Shown here: one piece after another, positions 33,964 through 45,934 of the stretch
How the letters are laid out: every line of letters begins with the position of its first letter
Position numbering within the stretch: position 1 is the first letter of the stretch
From: Istiophorus platypterus
Taxonomy: Eukaryota > Chordata > Actinopteri > Istiophoriformes > Istiophoridae
DNA length: 64,000 bases
Assembly: GCA_016859345.1 (NCBI GenBank)
Contig: CM029131.1
Coordinates: 7,678,320 to 7,742,319 of the forward strand
Direction of reading: 5' to 3'
The notes under the pieces: generated by a model
Told to the model about the DNA's origin: nothing
What the model saw: the letters and a program-made list of their open reading frames with translations, nothing else
The model's database searches: none
Program-made: the position numbers and the translations under genes

Positions 33964-34964
33964 CATTACAACTGGAGGGAGGAAGAAAACGGAGCGAGAT
34001 AAACTGAGAAAAAGGAGGTTTGGAGGAAAAAAGCAAAAAAAGGATGCTTTTTATGACCAGCTGCAACCTACTTTGTTCTTGCAGATACCTACTGTGCATG
34101 TAAGTACAAAGAGTCTATACAGTATGAGTTAAGAACCTAAGATTTTTTATTTTTTTACTTTTTTTTAGGATGATCATAGTCACATTCAACATGGAATCAG
34201 TTTCCTGTTTTATCCTGAAAATTCATCTGAAATTTCAATCCTGTTCCAAGTTATAAAAGTTCCAACTTATTTACTTTAACTATCTTCGGATGGTGTCCAC
34301 TTCTCCCAAAAATCATATTAAAGCAAATTTGTGAGACATAATCAACTAAGGTATATGGCTCACACAAGCCCATTTCAGATAAGTCATTAAAAAAAAACTG
34401 TCATCTGAATGAAATGAGGCAGCTATTCAGTTCGGTTTGAATGTGTTTCAGTTCTTGTGGACACTCAGGCTCTCAGTAGAGAAATGATGAAGAGAAGGTA
34501 CTGCTTGGTATGTCTTTGTGTCCGTATCACTGCAATAATCTCTGATTTTGAAAAGAAAGAATTCAAGCCTTTTCAAGCACAAATCAAGGCTCTCAGCTCA
34601 GGTTTTCATACATGAAAGCAGTTTTCATGAAATGTAGACATGCCTTCTAACTTGTAGACACGCAGGTGAAGTTAACAGAAATGCCTTCTTATCAGAGATC
34701 CTTTTTAAAATGAATAGAATGTAGTCATTACTGTAATAAATGTACCAAATAATCTCAAACTATATACAGCACTGTAAGTTACCAAAGGACACAAGGCACT
34801 TGAAGGACAATGTATTTTTTTTTCCCAATATTTTATCCCATTTCAAAATAATCATGTTAGTTGGGTTTTTGACAGTATTTTCTAAAATATGTTTAGGTGC
34901 TAATCTTATTTGGAATTAGAAAAACTTAAGTGATCCCTACAAGGGATTTGCTGTGTTATGTTGC
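33964..34964. other. non-coding stretch
   Basis: Unique AT-rich sequence; no gene or repeat family recognised. Confidence 0.5.
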
Positions 34965-35910
34965 TCAACACAGCTAGAACAGAATAAGTCAATAGGAAAA
35001 AAGCAAAAAATACTATAAAAGGATTATAAAAATACACAGTAAGTTAACAGACGAAAGTACAAATTCAGTGTGAAAGTCATAAAATTATAATGTGCAAGGT
35101 AGAATAAATGTATGGACCAAGGTGCAAGAATGGAAATGTGAAAAGTAAATGAGCAGTAATTTAACAGTGAATTGACTCTAATGTAGGTCAACAGTGAATT
35201 AGCAGTAGTTCAGTAGCCAAGTACTGATGGAGGTGTGCATTGGGGGGGTGTCCGGATGGCAACAGGAAGGGTGTTTAGTGGAGCATTTAGTCATTCTGAG
35301 TCTCCGGCTGAATGTGCTCCTCTGGGTAACCAGATCACTATGTAGTCAGAGCACTTGTCCATTCTCTTTGACTACACTCAGAGGGTCCAGTTCCACCACC
35401 AGGACTGACACAAAACTGTGGACACCCTCTGGTACTCTGACACAACCGCCCCCCCCCCGATGCATTCAACAACTTCAGGGTAATTTGCTGGTGGAGGGTT
35501 TGTATGCCATACCTGAAGTCCAAGGTGCAGCACAGTGTAAAGAGAAGAGGTATCAGGACAGTCTCCTGTGGAAAGCCAGTACTGCTCACACTATGTCTGA
35601 CAAGCAGTTCTGAGGGCAGACATACTGAGGACGTCTGGTAAGGTAGTCCATGATCCAGGACACAAGAGGAGCCTCGACCTACATGGCAGTCATCTTCTTT
35701 CCCCAGCAGCGCAGGCTGGAGAAATCAAAGAACATGATTCTGGCTGTGCCCCATTGGTCTGTAATTAGAGGATCAGACAACAACTTGGTCCACCTTCAAC
35801 CCAAGTCAGGGGAGGGCAGTGGCACTGTAGGCCTCTTTAACATTAATAAAGAGCAGGCCTAGGGTCCCATCTTCTCTAGTAGTGCAGCACACAAACTGAG
35901 TGAAAGTGGG
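34965..35910 (-). pseudogene. broken non-LTR retrotransposon (LINE) with reverse transcriptase remnant
   Basis: Read on the minus strand, a FFDFSS-like block (about 35,718-35,740) matches the reverse transcriptase motif before the first catalytic Asp region. It is followed by VSWIMDYLTRRPQYV-like text (about 35,620-35,663), then STGFPQETVLIPLLFTL (35,533-35,589), the PQG..LSP block. The FADD-type catalytic box is not readable, there are stops and frameshifts, and endonuclease is absent. About 34,965-35,340 resembles the untranslated 3' part of such fish elements. Order and motifs fit the Jockey/CR1/L2/Rex1 side of LINEs; I cannot fix the clade. It is not mobile. Confidence 0.75.
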
Positions 35911-36224
35911 GAAGGTCTTTTCCAGTGACACATGATTTAAGTCACTGGAGATCACAAAAAAAAAGAAAAAAAGAAAAGTGAGGTGCTGCATATTCCTGTC
36001 AAATTTAAATTTAAAGTTATAAGATAATGCTGAGTGACTTTTCAAATTAATCTACACTAATCTTGCAGCACCACACAATGTAATGTATACTTAAATGTGC
36101 ACTGTAATGACTGCTCAAATTCAAAAAAATTCCCAGAGTTAGAAAACTTTTTTTTTTACAGAAAGGAATGAAAACCATTGGCTGCCTGGAAAAGCAGGAG
36201 CAAGAAAACAGTCTACAGTAATGC

Positions 36225-36545
36225 TAGTGGCTCTGTGAGGCTGTACACAGTGGTGCTAAGTACATGCTAACACAGATTTTGTTGGTTAGGTTACAACAAT
36301 TCATGCAGATGGGAACATTAATGTCTGCATCAAATTTCATGGCAATTCATCCAATGGTTGTCATGACATTTCACTGATGTTCAACCTTGTGGTTTTGCTA
36401 GATGAAGTCAAGGATCATCAAAGTCATTTGGATCCATTGTATGGGGAACATTGTTATCCTTTCTAAATTCTCTGTCATTCCATTCAAAAGATTTGGAGGT
36501 ACTGTCTTTTAGTCTGGAACAAAATGGTGGACCGACGCTGTATGG
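36225..36545 (+). repeat. interspersed repeat family 3, forward copy
   Basis: Sections in order: GTGGCTCTGTGAGGCTGTAC, GCTAACA, GGGAACATTAATGTCTGCA, TCAAATTTCATGGCAATTC then ATCCAATGGTTGTCATG, GCTAGATGAAGTCAAGGATC, and AATGGTGGACCGACG. This is the same family as the inverted copy at 26.35 kb. There is no protein-coding capacity. Confidence 0.7.
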
Positions 36546-36779
36546 GCTTTTTAAATTGAAATGGACCTGACATTCCCAATCACTGGAGATCTCCTTTAAA
36601 CAAAAAGACAACTGAGATTCAATTTTTAACAAAGGGTTTGGGTGAGTGTTTTCATGTGTATGGCTGATGGAAAAACTACAGTTACTTAATTCCTCTGAAA
36701 GCAGAACAGATTGGAAATTTCATAATAGTTGGCTGTAGATTTAGATAGCAAGGTACACTTCACTTTGAGACATCATAAA
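36546..36779. other. non-coding stretch
   Basis: Unique sequence; nothing recognised. Confidence 0.4.
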
Positions 36780-36975
36780 TGTAGTAGGAAGTATCTCATC
36801 GTTTAAGGGAAATTAGTCTTAATTAGATACACATTAATTTCAGGTAATTAATGGGTGTAAACCTGTGACAGGTTAATGACGGAGGATGAAAATACTGAAC
36901 GTTAAAATAATATGGCTGCTTCGCCTACTTTTCACGATCATTAAATGAACCAATAGTAAGCAACATCAGAGCTTT
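36780..36975. promoter_or_regulatory. candidate homeodomain-rich regulatory block
   Basis: GGGAAATTAGTCTTAATTAG, ACACATTAATTTCAGGTAAT and TAATGACGGAGG fall within 100 bp, followed by TTTTCACGATCATTAAATG. The repeated ATTA cores in complex sequence support a regulatory reading by analogy only. Confidence 0.35.
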
Positions 36976-37179
36976 CTCTTTGCTCTTAACCATGACTCAT
37001 TGTCTTTTCTTGGCCCCGTTGGTGCTTGTGGGCCAAAGTCGTGTACATGAGCTAAACACTTCAAGTAATCTGAATTTGCTCTGGGCAACATATTACAGGT
37101 TATTACTCCTCTCCTCCTTGTTCTCCCTCTCATCCCTCACTTCTCCTCTCTGCTGCTCTCTCTCTCTCTGATTTTCTTT
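36976..37179. other. non-coding stretch ending in a pyrimidine tract
   Basis: About 37,110-37,170 is C/T-rich (CTCCTCTCTGCTGCTCTCTC). Confidence 0.5.
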
Positions 37180-37530
37180 TCAATGATGAGAGAGAGGAAG
37201 AAGGCTGCCTTTCTCCTGCCTGTCAATTATCCCCCTGTCCGTCTCTCCGTCCGGCTTAATTGGCGTTTGGGAGACGCTAGCATCGTCCCAGCGGGCTCAG
37301 CCAGGACAATAGAGGCCGATATAGCTGACCAGCCCTCGGCTCAGCCCAAATTGAATTGGAAATCTTCCATCTTCTCTTTAGCATAACAAAGGGGGTGCGG
37401 GTTTTTTAGACAAAGGGCCCGTTTTAATGGAGAAAATCAATCTCCGAGAGGAAGCCACAGCATTGTCTCCCATCAGCTGTACAGGTGTGTCTCGCCTATG
37501 GTGGCCTTAATCAGAGGTGGCAGGGGAGAG
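37180..37530. promoter_or_regulatory. candidate regulatory block
   Basis: About 350 bp of GC-balanced, repeat-free sequence: CTGTCAATTATCCCC, CGGCTTAATTGGCG, GCTAGCATCGTCCCAGCGGG, CAAATTGAATTGGAAATC, TAGCATAACAAAGGGGG and GTCTCGCCTATGGTGGCC. Its CpG content is visibly higher than its surroundings. It is a strong conserved-element candidate by appearance; the 67-codon ORF inside is probably chance. Confidence 0.4.
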
Positions 37531-37989
37531 ATCTGGAAGCTACATCTCTGTCACAGTAGGGAAGACTGGCAGTTGCGGGATGGGATGTAATAACTGAAAA
37601 ATCCTGCGGTTTTGTCACTGACACGGCAAAGGTTACAGGTTTATATCCCCTGTGGACTGGACTGAACCTCATTGAGTGCAAAGATCTCTTCTTGGTGGAG
37701 TCGACAATGTGGTAAGTGGTAACCAAGATTATAATACTAGGACTGGTGGCAATGTTGACAAGGATGATGATGTTTTCCAACACAAATATCTCATATTAAA
37801 AATAGATTTTGCCTCAGTTCTCACCCTACAGGACACAAGTACGAGGCCTTAATTTTGACGCCTTACACACTGTTATACTGAACAGACTGGATCTCCTACA
37901 CAGTACTGAAAACTCATCAGCAGAGGGTAAAATACACCTCAGTTTTGAAGAACGAAAATTTGTTTGAATTCAGATACTTGTAACTTATT
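37531..37989. other. non-coding stretch
   Basis: Unique sequence; no gene. Confidence 0.45.
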
Positions 37990-38520
37990 TCAAGACAAAT
38001 ATGTATTCAGTCAGACTTGATATTTTGAGACTACCAATGACTTAAATTTTGATTTGCATTTTGCTCATGAATACTTGTGGAATGACTTGTTTCGAATGGA
38101 TTTCGACTTGCCCCAAAATACTTGACTTGAATTGATTTGATGGACTTGTCTCAAGACTTGCAGGGAAAGATTTAAGATTTCATTTTACTTTGACTTACCC
38201 TGTAAGACTTGAGACTTGACCAGAAGGACTTTGTAATGAAACTTACACCCAAAGACAGTGGACATACAGCGAAAGACTCAAACTTGAGACATGACTTTAA
38301 CTTGATTCAAATTACCCGAACCTTCATTTTGACTTTCTCCTATATACTTGACTTACAGTTAAATCCACGGAATTGACTTGGATTTGCCATTAAAAGACGT
38401 GATTTTTGGATCCGATTTGAATCCTGAATTGGATGTGCCCTGTAAGGTTTGTGATTGACCCAAAGACTTTAGAATTAAGACTGGTGCTTTGAAGACTAGT
38501 GATTTGACTAGAACATAGCA
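37990..38520 (+). repeat. degenerate GACTTG array
   Basis: More than twenty copies of ACTTG or GACTTG, with variants, occur in about 530 bp (CAAGACTTG, TTGAGACTTGACC, TACTTGACTTGAATTG), often followed by an A/T-rich spacer. It looks like a decayed minisatellite of a type I recall from fish non-coding DNA. No ORF. Confidence 0.75.
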
Positions 38521-39740
38521 TCTTTCAAGTTGTCTGTGTGACAGCTTCTATAAAATATTGCTTGCCAACGTCAATTTCTACGTAGCAGGTTTACTGCTTC
38601 TTTAAGACAACAAGATAACTGGGAGAATCTTGGACTCGTGCACAGTCCGTGATATGCTGTTCCATTGCAGTGTTCAAAGAGACAGTCTATTGAAGACAGG
38701 GATATAAAAATCCTCAGAGCTCAGCTTCTTGTCTGTCTTCTCTTGAAGGAGCCAAAAAAACAAACCTGATGCCAAGAGAGAAGATTTCGAGAGACATGGA
38801 TTTGGTGGCTGAGATTGTTGTCTGACTACAATGTTGAGAAGGCAAAAGTGAGCACAGTGGATCGCCTGGAGCAGGGGGATACTCTGGATTACAGTAGCTG
38901 AGAGCTTACCGTCCTCCTCCCTGCTTTGTCTTTCACATGTGCACACACAGCATTATTATCACCTGAGATTGGAAATCAGTCAATCAAGACAGCTTGGGTC
39001 AGATAGTTGCTTTTCACCAAAATTAAAACCATACAACAGACAAAAAGGTAATAAAAAAGTAATAAATAAGCACAGCAGACTAGGTTAAGTGAAACTAATC
39101 CACTAACGTAGTTGGGAAATTTAAAATTTCTAAATGTATTAGTTAAACCCTCTGACAGACTGGCAACCTGCCCAGGTGTACTCTGCTTCTTAGCCCCCTC
39201 AGAAATAGGATCAGATAAAGGATGGAAAGATGGACTGATAGAAATTTTGGCATCAAGAACACACAGGAAAAGATTCTTCTACTTGTGTAAAAGTTACTGC
39301 CTTTTTGAATTGGGTTGTCACTGATTTGAATAATTTATCAGATGATTATTTTTTCAATTAAATCAATTTTGTCTATGAATCATACAAATTTGTTGAAAAG
39401 TGCCTCAAACTTTCCATGAGTCTACAGTGACATTAATATAAGTATTGCAAATAATAATTTCTCCATTTAAATTAAAAAGCAACCATTACAAATTTGCGCT
39501 TTACATGTCCAGTTTTGCCACACTGAGGCCCCCTGAATAGTAGGTTGTTTGGTTTTTTTGGTTTTTTTGAGGGGGGTGGCAAAAACTTGGACAATGGATT
39601 CTTACCTTTTGCACTTAAGTGTGATGGGTGCACCCTTGAATGATGTTATTGTCCAAACAATATTTCTGAATGAGACCATAATCTTCCACAGCTAACTGAA
39701 ATCTTTCTCTCTCTCCCGTCTGTTCCCTGCTTTCCGTCAG
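38521..39740. other. non-coding stretch
   Basis: Unique sequence with pyrimidine-rich 39,703-39,740 directly before the exon-like segment. A minus-strand AAAAG|GTAAGAAT donor-like site lies at about 39,606, with a 27-codon open frame before it, unrecognised. Confidence 0.4.
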
Positions 39741-39805
39741 TGTCTCTCAGTCAGTCTGTCGGTGCTGTTAAGGAGTAGTCTTTCAGGTCTGGGTGTTTTG
39801 ATAAG
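39741..39805 (+). other. candidate 65-nt exon, plus strand (unidentified)
   Basis: A long pyrimidine tract ending CTGCTTTCCGTCAG precedes it, a CTAAC branch-point-like sequence lies about 45 nt upstream, and GATAAG|GTGAGTGT forms the donor. Only the first frame is open (CLSVSLSVLLRSSLSGLGV), and the peptide is not informative, so it would more likely be a non-coding or untranslated exon. Chance remains likely in a pyrimidine-rich region. Confidence 0.2.
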
Positions 39806-40849
39806 GTGAGTGTGTGCGTTTATCTGCGCGCTCCCAGCTCTGTGCATTACCATGAGAATGGTTTAAGCCCTCTGCTAATCCTCTGTGTCTCTGTTGTAAT
39901 AAATGTCTTCATTCACACACTCTGCAGCCGAGAGGGGACAGAAATACACAGCAACGGCAAACATATCGCCTTCCTAACTATGATGCAGTCAAACCTGTCA
40001 CCTTATTCTGACCTGAAATTGTAGCATAGTAGTCTTGGACCAATCGACACCTTCTACAGGAAATAGTATATTTTTTATGACCAGTACTGAAAGTCTTAAT
40101 TTTTATTAATATAAACATAGTTTTTACACTACATAGCTTAGTTTTTTTAGGTTTAAACCATTCATTGAGATTTTTACTTGATACATGTTGATCAAGCATG
40201 TCCTAAAACACTAATGACTGCACCGTACATACAACAAGAGGTAAGACTATAGTATAAATACAAGTCTGCATTTGTTCCTCATTTCATTTAAAATGATCCA
40301 ACATACTCTTTCCAAAAAGGGCATTCAGTGTGCATGTGTGGGGGGGCGCTTTTTACATGAGCGATTTCAAAACACTCTAAAGCCTGAATGTTGTATAATT
40401 TCTAAGAGGGAAAACAAAAGCGAAAAGGAACGAAGGTTTGATTTAAAGAGTGTTTGTCTGACGGTCAAAAACCTACAGGAAACCATGTAAGCACCAACTT
40501 GGAATGCTTTCCTACCAGACATGATTATATAAGCTGTGTGCAAAATGTGAGGATTCCCAAAACCCCTTTAGTTGACACCTGGGACCCAAGGAAAACCTCT
40601 GGAAATATCTGAGGGTCCAAATAAACCAATTATTTTTTAATTTACACTGTAAAACTGATGTCTACGCAGATCGCCATATGGTTGCTAAATCACTATTATT
40701 ACATGTTTGTAACAGGTTATAGAAGAGCTAAGACATTTATTTTTATGAAATGTCATGCAAGCAGTAGTAATTTACTGGATTCAAATAAGGTGTTTAAATG
40801 TCTTTAAGGATCAGTAGCGCAGCCATTACTGATTCTCTGCTCAGTTAGT
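39806..40849. other. non-coding stretch
   Basis: AT-rich unique sequence. No gene. Confidence 0.5.
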
Positions 40850-41010
40850 TTTTCAATGAGCCATTCTCACTCTGTCTCTCCTCCCTCCCCCGATGTTTCC
40901 CTTGGGACCCCCCCACCCCATCACCAAGAGTTTTCCCTGCACAAAGCAGTCTATTAAAAAGCCTTTAGCGAGGCCATTCACTCAGAGTCTGCTTTCGCAG
41001 GGATGAGGAA
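40850..41010. promoter_or_regulatory. weak candidate regulatory block
   Basis: Complex text (CAAAGCAGTCTATTAAAAAG, TAGCGAGGCCATTC) follows C-rich tracts. Weak call. Confidence 0.2.
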
Positions 41011-43037
41011 TGGGTTTAGGGTAAAGGTTGGAGTGTGTGTGTGTGAGTGTGTGTCTGTTTGTTGATATTTCGCATGTAAGGTCCAGGCCTTCTGGCCCTC
41101 TGAAACATCATACCCAAGGGGTTTAGCATGCTTAACAGTGTTATAGTTCCATTTGATCCTACGCGTATACACACATAAATGTACTAATAAAACAAATACC
41201 TCTAATACACGAAGTATAAAACCACATACTGTACCCATTTTATTCCCTGTGATTCATGTCTGACTTAACGTGGTCACTGTACCACCCTCAGTGTTTGATT
41301 GTCAGCTGATCTCTTGAAGGAGCAGTTCAGAAGCACCACAGCAATGAGCTCTTAGCACCACAGATGGAGGCTAAATAGAAAAACAGAGGGTCTAAAGGAT
41401 TTCCACTCTAAATTTCAGCACAATAATAAAAGTGTTTGACCTTTGCCGTGCAGACAGGTGCTCATACGGTCAGCCAAGCAACACACACACATACACACAC
41501 ACCAGCTCTGGCCACCATGTTGGCATAGGGGGTGTGTTCGTATGTATGTGTGTGTCTTTGTTTAAACGGTGAGGAGCAGCTGCCAGGATCACTGTCTAGT
41601 CACCCTCTCACAGACTGTACAGAATCAATTGTCACTTTAGTGCTGTACCTCAAACCAAAGCCAAACCAGATCAGATGTCAAACTGCCAGACATCAGAAAT
41701 CAGAGAAATTACAAGAAATACATTACTATAGTTTTTTTTCCCCCTGCTCAGTTTTTAAATCTTTAAATCTATTCCTGCTGTTTACATGTTACATTGTTGT
41801 TTGCTGTGGGGGACTGGCCATGAAATCTGAACAGGAAGAAAATGTCAGTTACTGTATATTTACAGTATGTTTTCCACATTTCATTTATACAATGACACCA
41901 TGTTCCCTGGTTTTATTGACCTCATGGCCTCTCCTCTATCGCCACCTCTGGGACACACATTTAACCAGGTTCACTTTTTATCTCCACTGGGGATCAAGAT
42001 GAAAGAACAGCTGTCAATTCACCACCTTGGCATTGTAATATTTTTTTAATACTTTTTTCTGTAGACTTAAAATGCCAATACACTGAAATGAATGAAACTG
42101 AAGTTTGGAAAGTATTTCCACCCTGAAAATGTGGATTTATACTCTAATTTTAACTATATATTGCCCAGAATGACTTATCCCAATACATTTATTAAGTCAC
42201 CGTTTTTCTCTATGACTGTAGCACTTTTCAGTCTAGCAAACACAAATTGATAGTGTAGATCTGAGGGCTCGGTCATGTAAGTCTAAATCTGAAGATAAAC
42301 CATTTCTAGAATCAGAAAGCATTTCTGTCAAGATACTTTGCTGTTAGCAATGGGCAGGGCAGAAGAGCGAGTGAAGGACACAGGAAAAAAAAACAAAACA
42401 AAACAGTGACAGAAGACGTCTGAAACCCACAGTTAGCCTTTGCACTTTCCTCTTTTCTGAAGAAGATGAAGGGATCTGCAGTGGGGAGGAGAGACGGCAA
42501 ACCTCTTCAACTACTTTGATGCTCACACAGCAGCAGGAGATCAGAGACAGGCAGGCGGAGAAAGGGAATGGAGGGACGAGCAACAACATATTGCAAAAGA
42601 GATGGGAGAGAAAGGAAACATAGATGGAAGGATGAGGCTGAGTGCTCCAGCAGCAGAGAGAGAGATGAGGAGATCAATCGGGGCAATAAGGTCCATGCCA
42701 AAGATATTTCTCCTTCCCTATGTCAAGCACACTGCTACTGGGGTATCGCAAAGCAGTGCATTTAGTCTGGTGCTGTGCTATATTATAACACAAACACATA
42801 AAAGCTACATGGATCTCCATGCTGATGTGTGTTTATGCGTTTACCACAATAGTTAGATTGTCTAGCCAACATCCATCTTTCTGTCCAGCAGCCAAATGGA
42901 AAATTACACACTCTGTATCCCGTACACACATGTACACACACAGGCATGTACCCTTGTATTGTTTTGCTATTGCTTTGACTACCCTCATGACTAAATTCCT
43001 TCCCTTATTCCCTGACCAAAAATAACTTTGATTTTAA
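41011..43037. other. non-coding stretch with short GT and CA arrays
   Basis: A GT array (41,033-41,054) and CA arrays (41,480-41,501) lie in unique sequence. 42,540-42,680 is purine-rich on the plus strand. The 156-codon plus ORF at 41,532-42,002 has no domain I recognise; its content is Cys-, Leu- and Phe-rich and I consider it chance. Confidence 0.45.
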
Positions 43038-43038
43038 C

Positions 43039-43080
43039 CTATACTCTATCTAGGCATTCCTATACTCTATCTAGGCATTC
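43039..43080 (+). repeat. perfect 21-bp tandem duplication
   Basis: CTATACTCTATCTAGGCATT plus C is present twice with no mismatch, 43,039-43,059 and 43,060-43,080. Exact identity implies a recent slippage or repair event. Confidence 0.97.
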
Positions 43081-43639
43081 GGTAAACAACAGCCCTGTTT
43101 TTAAAAAACAAACATGAGTCCTATCAGATGTCGATCACTGCGAGAAAGTTGGAAAGAAAGTTGTCCAAATGACAATCAATTTATCCTTTGTCACGGCAAT
43201 TGCCACAAGCTATAGAATCATGGCACCCATTTGATTGCCCAAAGCAGTGTGTTGCCAGATGATGTCCTGTTGTATTGTCACAAAAATTGAGCCAGTACGA
43301 TGCCAAATATGGGTGAAACAACCACCGACTTTTGATCTCAGGACCAAGACTCAATCTAAATACAGCTGACAAAATGAACACTACTAATATAAGTATATTT
43401 GGCTGACGTGACTGAAGTCTGAGTCATCAGTGAGGTCCGATAAACAACCTCCTGTCTCTAGACCCGATTTCTGGTCAAATAAACTAGTGGGTAAAGGATG
43501 AAGCTGGGAGCAATCAGTAAATCTCATAAAAAGACCAAAATTAACTTCTGAGTTAACGTTAATCCTGCTCAATTCCTATTACAGAGATAAATCTTCAGTA
43601 ATTTTCTAAAACATTATCGTTTTTTAGCTAACGTTACTC
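43081..43639. other. non-coding stretch
   Basis: Unique sequence. No gene. Confidence 0.5.
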
Positions 43640-43915
43640 AAACAGGAGGTAATAGTGTTTTTTTCCCTAGGGACAATTTCATCTTTGTATTAATACATAT
43701 TTAGTACTTTGGTGTGTATTGATGGCAGCAGAACGGTGTATGTGGGATCAATTCGAAATAAACAAAAGTTCCCGTGTTCATGATTCCTTTCATTATGAAG
43801 TAACATGTCAGCCAGGGTAACACTGTGGTTCGCTGATTTGTTTCTAATATGTTTTGGACAATATTGGCGGTTTATAGCACTGTGGAGAAAAAGGTTGTAT
43901 CAGGCTCTAACCATT
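43640..43915 (+). repeat. interspersed repeat, family 2, copy B
   Basis: Homologous in order to 9,660-9,905 and better preserved: CAGGAGGTAATAGTG, TTAATACATATTTAGTA, GGTGTATGTGGGATCAATTC, AACATGTCAGCCAGGG and GTGGTTCGCTGATTTGTTTC. Same orientation as copy A. Confidence 0.7.
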
Positions 43916-44643
43916 CTTGTTAGTATGATGAAATCATTGCCCGTTATGATCTTTTCATGGGATTTGTTTACATTGAAAATTTTACTTGTGGTAAGACCAC
44001 AAGAAAGCTATTTAAGATGCTCCACCTTTAAAACTTTCATTTACATTGAAAGATAAGCCTTTTCTCTTTTTGCTTTCCCCGTCCATGCAAACTCACTTAA
44101 CAGAAAAGTATTATTGCAGTAAATAAAGTTATCAGAGCAGTGTCAAGAAGTTCACACACAACATAACTGTGATCCTCTTTTCATATGCAGTGATAAAAGT
44201 AAGTATTATTCAGTCAAACTTTGAGGATAGGAAGAATATTCTTAAGAATGCCCTTGCTAGGAGAAGGTCACAGTTGTTTTCAAATGATTTAGTCTGAGTG
44301 CGACTTCAACTAGAATACGGTGATTCAGGGCCAAACCTCACTGAGGATGTGACTCTCTCTTCTTCACCAGTACTTGTTGGAAAAAGTCGGACTCTAAAAC
44401 ATTTCAATTATTTTGTTTGATTTTGGTGGAAAAGATGTCACATCTTTCTACAAAAACTGCCAAAAGTGCGATGAAATTTATTCACGTTTGTTCAAAACAC
44501 AACAGAATACAACACAAGCCCTCGGACACACACTGTTCACTAAAAACACAAACACTTGTGGCATGCTGTGAGATGAGAGATGGATGGGCAAATATTGAGC
44601 TGTGACAGAATAAACAATGCCCTGGTAACCAGATGGCTGGAAT

Positions 44644-44644
<1 letters not shown>
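43916..44644. other. non-coding stretch
   Basis: Unique AT-rich sequence. Nothing recognised. Confidence 0.5.

Positions 44645-44689
<45 letters not shown>
44645..44689 (+). repeat. (CA)22 microsatellite
   Basis: A perfect array of 45 bp. Confidence 0.98.
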
Positions 44690-44690
<1 letters not shown>

Positions 44691-45934
44691 GTGTCTATCA
44701 AAACTCAATAGCTGGTGGCTCAAAGTAAAATATTGTAAGAGGCAGAATGAGAGGCCTGTTTTAAAGCTGAGATACCCACAACACATTTAATCACTGTCTC
44801 CTTGCAAAAAGTGAACACCCTTCTCTTCCTCCATCCATCCAACACTTTCCTCTCTCATCCCTACATTTCTTTATCTCCTCCTCTTTCCATTTATATCCTC
44901 TTCCCTACGTCCTGCTTTTAAGACAGATGCTGAGGTGACACAGACACAGGTGCTTTCAGATGAAACAAACTAGATCAAGTCTAAAGGGTTTATAACTAAA
45001 ACAAATAATTTTCATCAATTTTCTACACTCACTTATTGTGTGCAGAGTCATGGTGGCTGAAAACATTCACAGCTCACACTAGGTCATACAACCTTGGACA
45101 GATAACCAGTCTATGTGGGCACTGGAGACAAGACTAGCAACAGCGGCAGATCCACAAGGACACCCCTCAACACAAGAAAAGGGCTCATGGAGAAGATGCT
45201 GATCACCTAGACTCATCAGCAGGGCAATGTGAAGACTCACTGTAGCCATCCGGAGAAGAGAACAGGGTGTGTGCCGACGATCAGAGCCACTGGTTCAGCA
45301 CCGTGGACAGCTCCATCGCTGCTGACAGGTCTCAGCTCCAGCACCACGGTCAGCGACTCACGCCTCTGCCTCCTCTTCCACTGAACACCTCGCCTGCTCG
45401 CCACATTCTCTCTTCAGTCACTCAGTATAAACTGTGGTTTGTTAGAAGAACTGCTCAGTAATAGTATGATAATCTGCCTGCACCCTACAGATGGCTGACA
45501 AGGTGTCAGGATGGAAAACCTTTTTTCCACACTGGTGAAGAGTTATCTAACCTGCTGCTTCAAAATCTCCCAAACGGTTTTCAGTTTTGTATAGATCTTG
45601 TGACAGAAAGCATATGATTGATATAATTTTCTGCTTTAAAAAACATTCAGTGAGGCCATATGCCCTTAAAGCATCTATATTCCTAATGTATATCCATTTA
45701 TTCAGATTTTTCCCAATAACTTGTCCTTATACGACATTTCTTCACTTAATATTTAATCTGTGTACCAGGGTTACTTTCAAAATTCTGAATTATTGTTCAA
45801 AAAGCCTATAAGTGTTCAGGATTTTCCACCGACCTGTGTGTAAAGGCTTGTCAACTTTCATAGAAATCTCTTAAGTTTATACACTTCAACCCTGACCTAA
45901 TAATAATGATAAAAATACATGCTTGTATGTGCGG
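44690..45934. other. non-coding stretch; 45,040-45,460 may be an old repeat
   Basis: ACATTCACAGCTCACACTAGG and GGACAGATAACCAGTCTATG recall a common fish SINE-like or intergenic repeat phrase, but heavily decayed. 45,260-45,440 is GC-richer with a 64-codon ORF of no recognisable content. Confidence 0.3.

Noticed and set aside
41532..42002. 156-codon plus-strand ORF
   Set aside because: It starts in a GT array, is Cys/Phe/Leu-rich and matches no family I know.
45267..45461. GC-richer 64-codon ORF
   Set aside because: It lies in what may be a decayed repeat; no domain and no splice pair.
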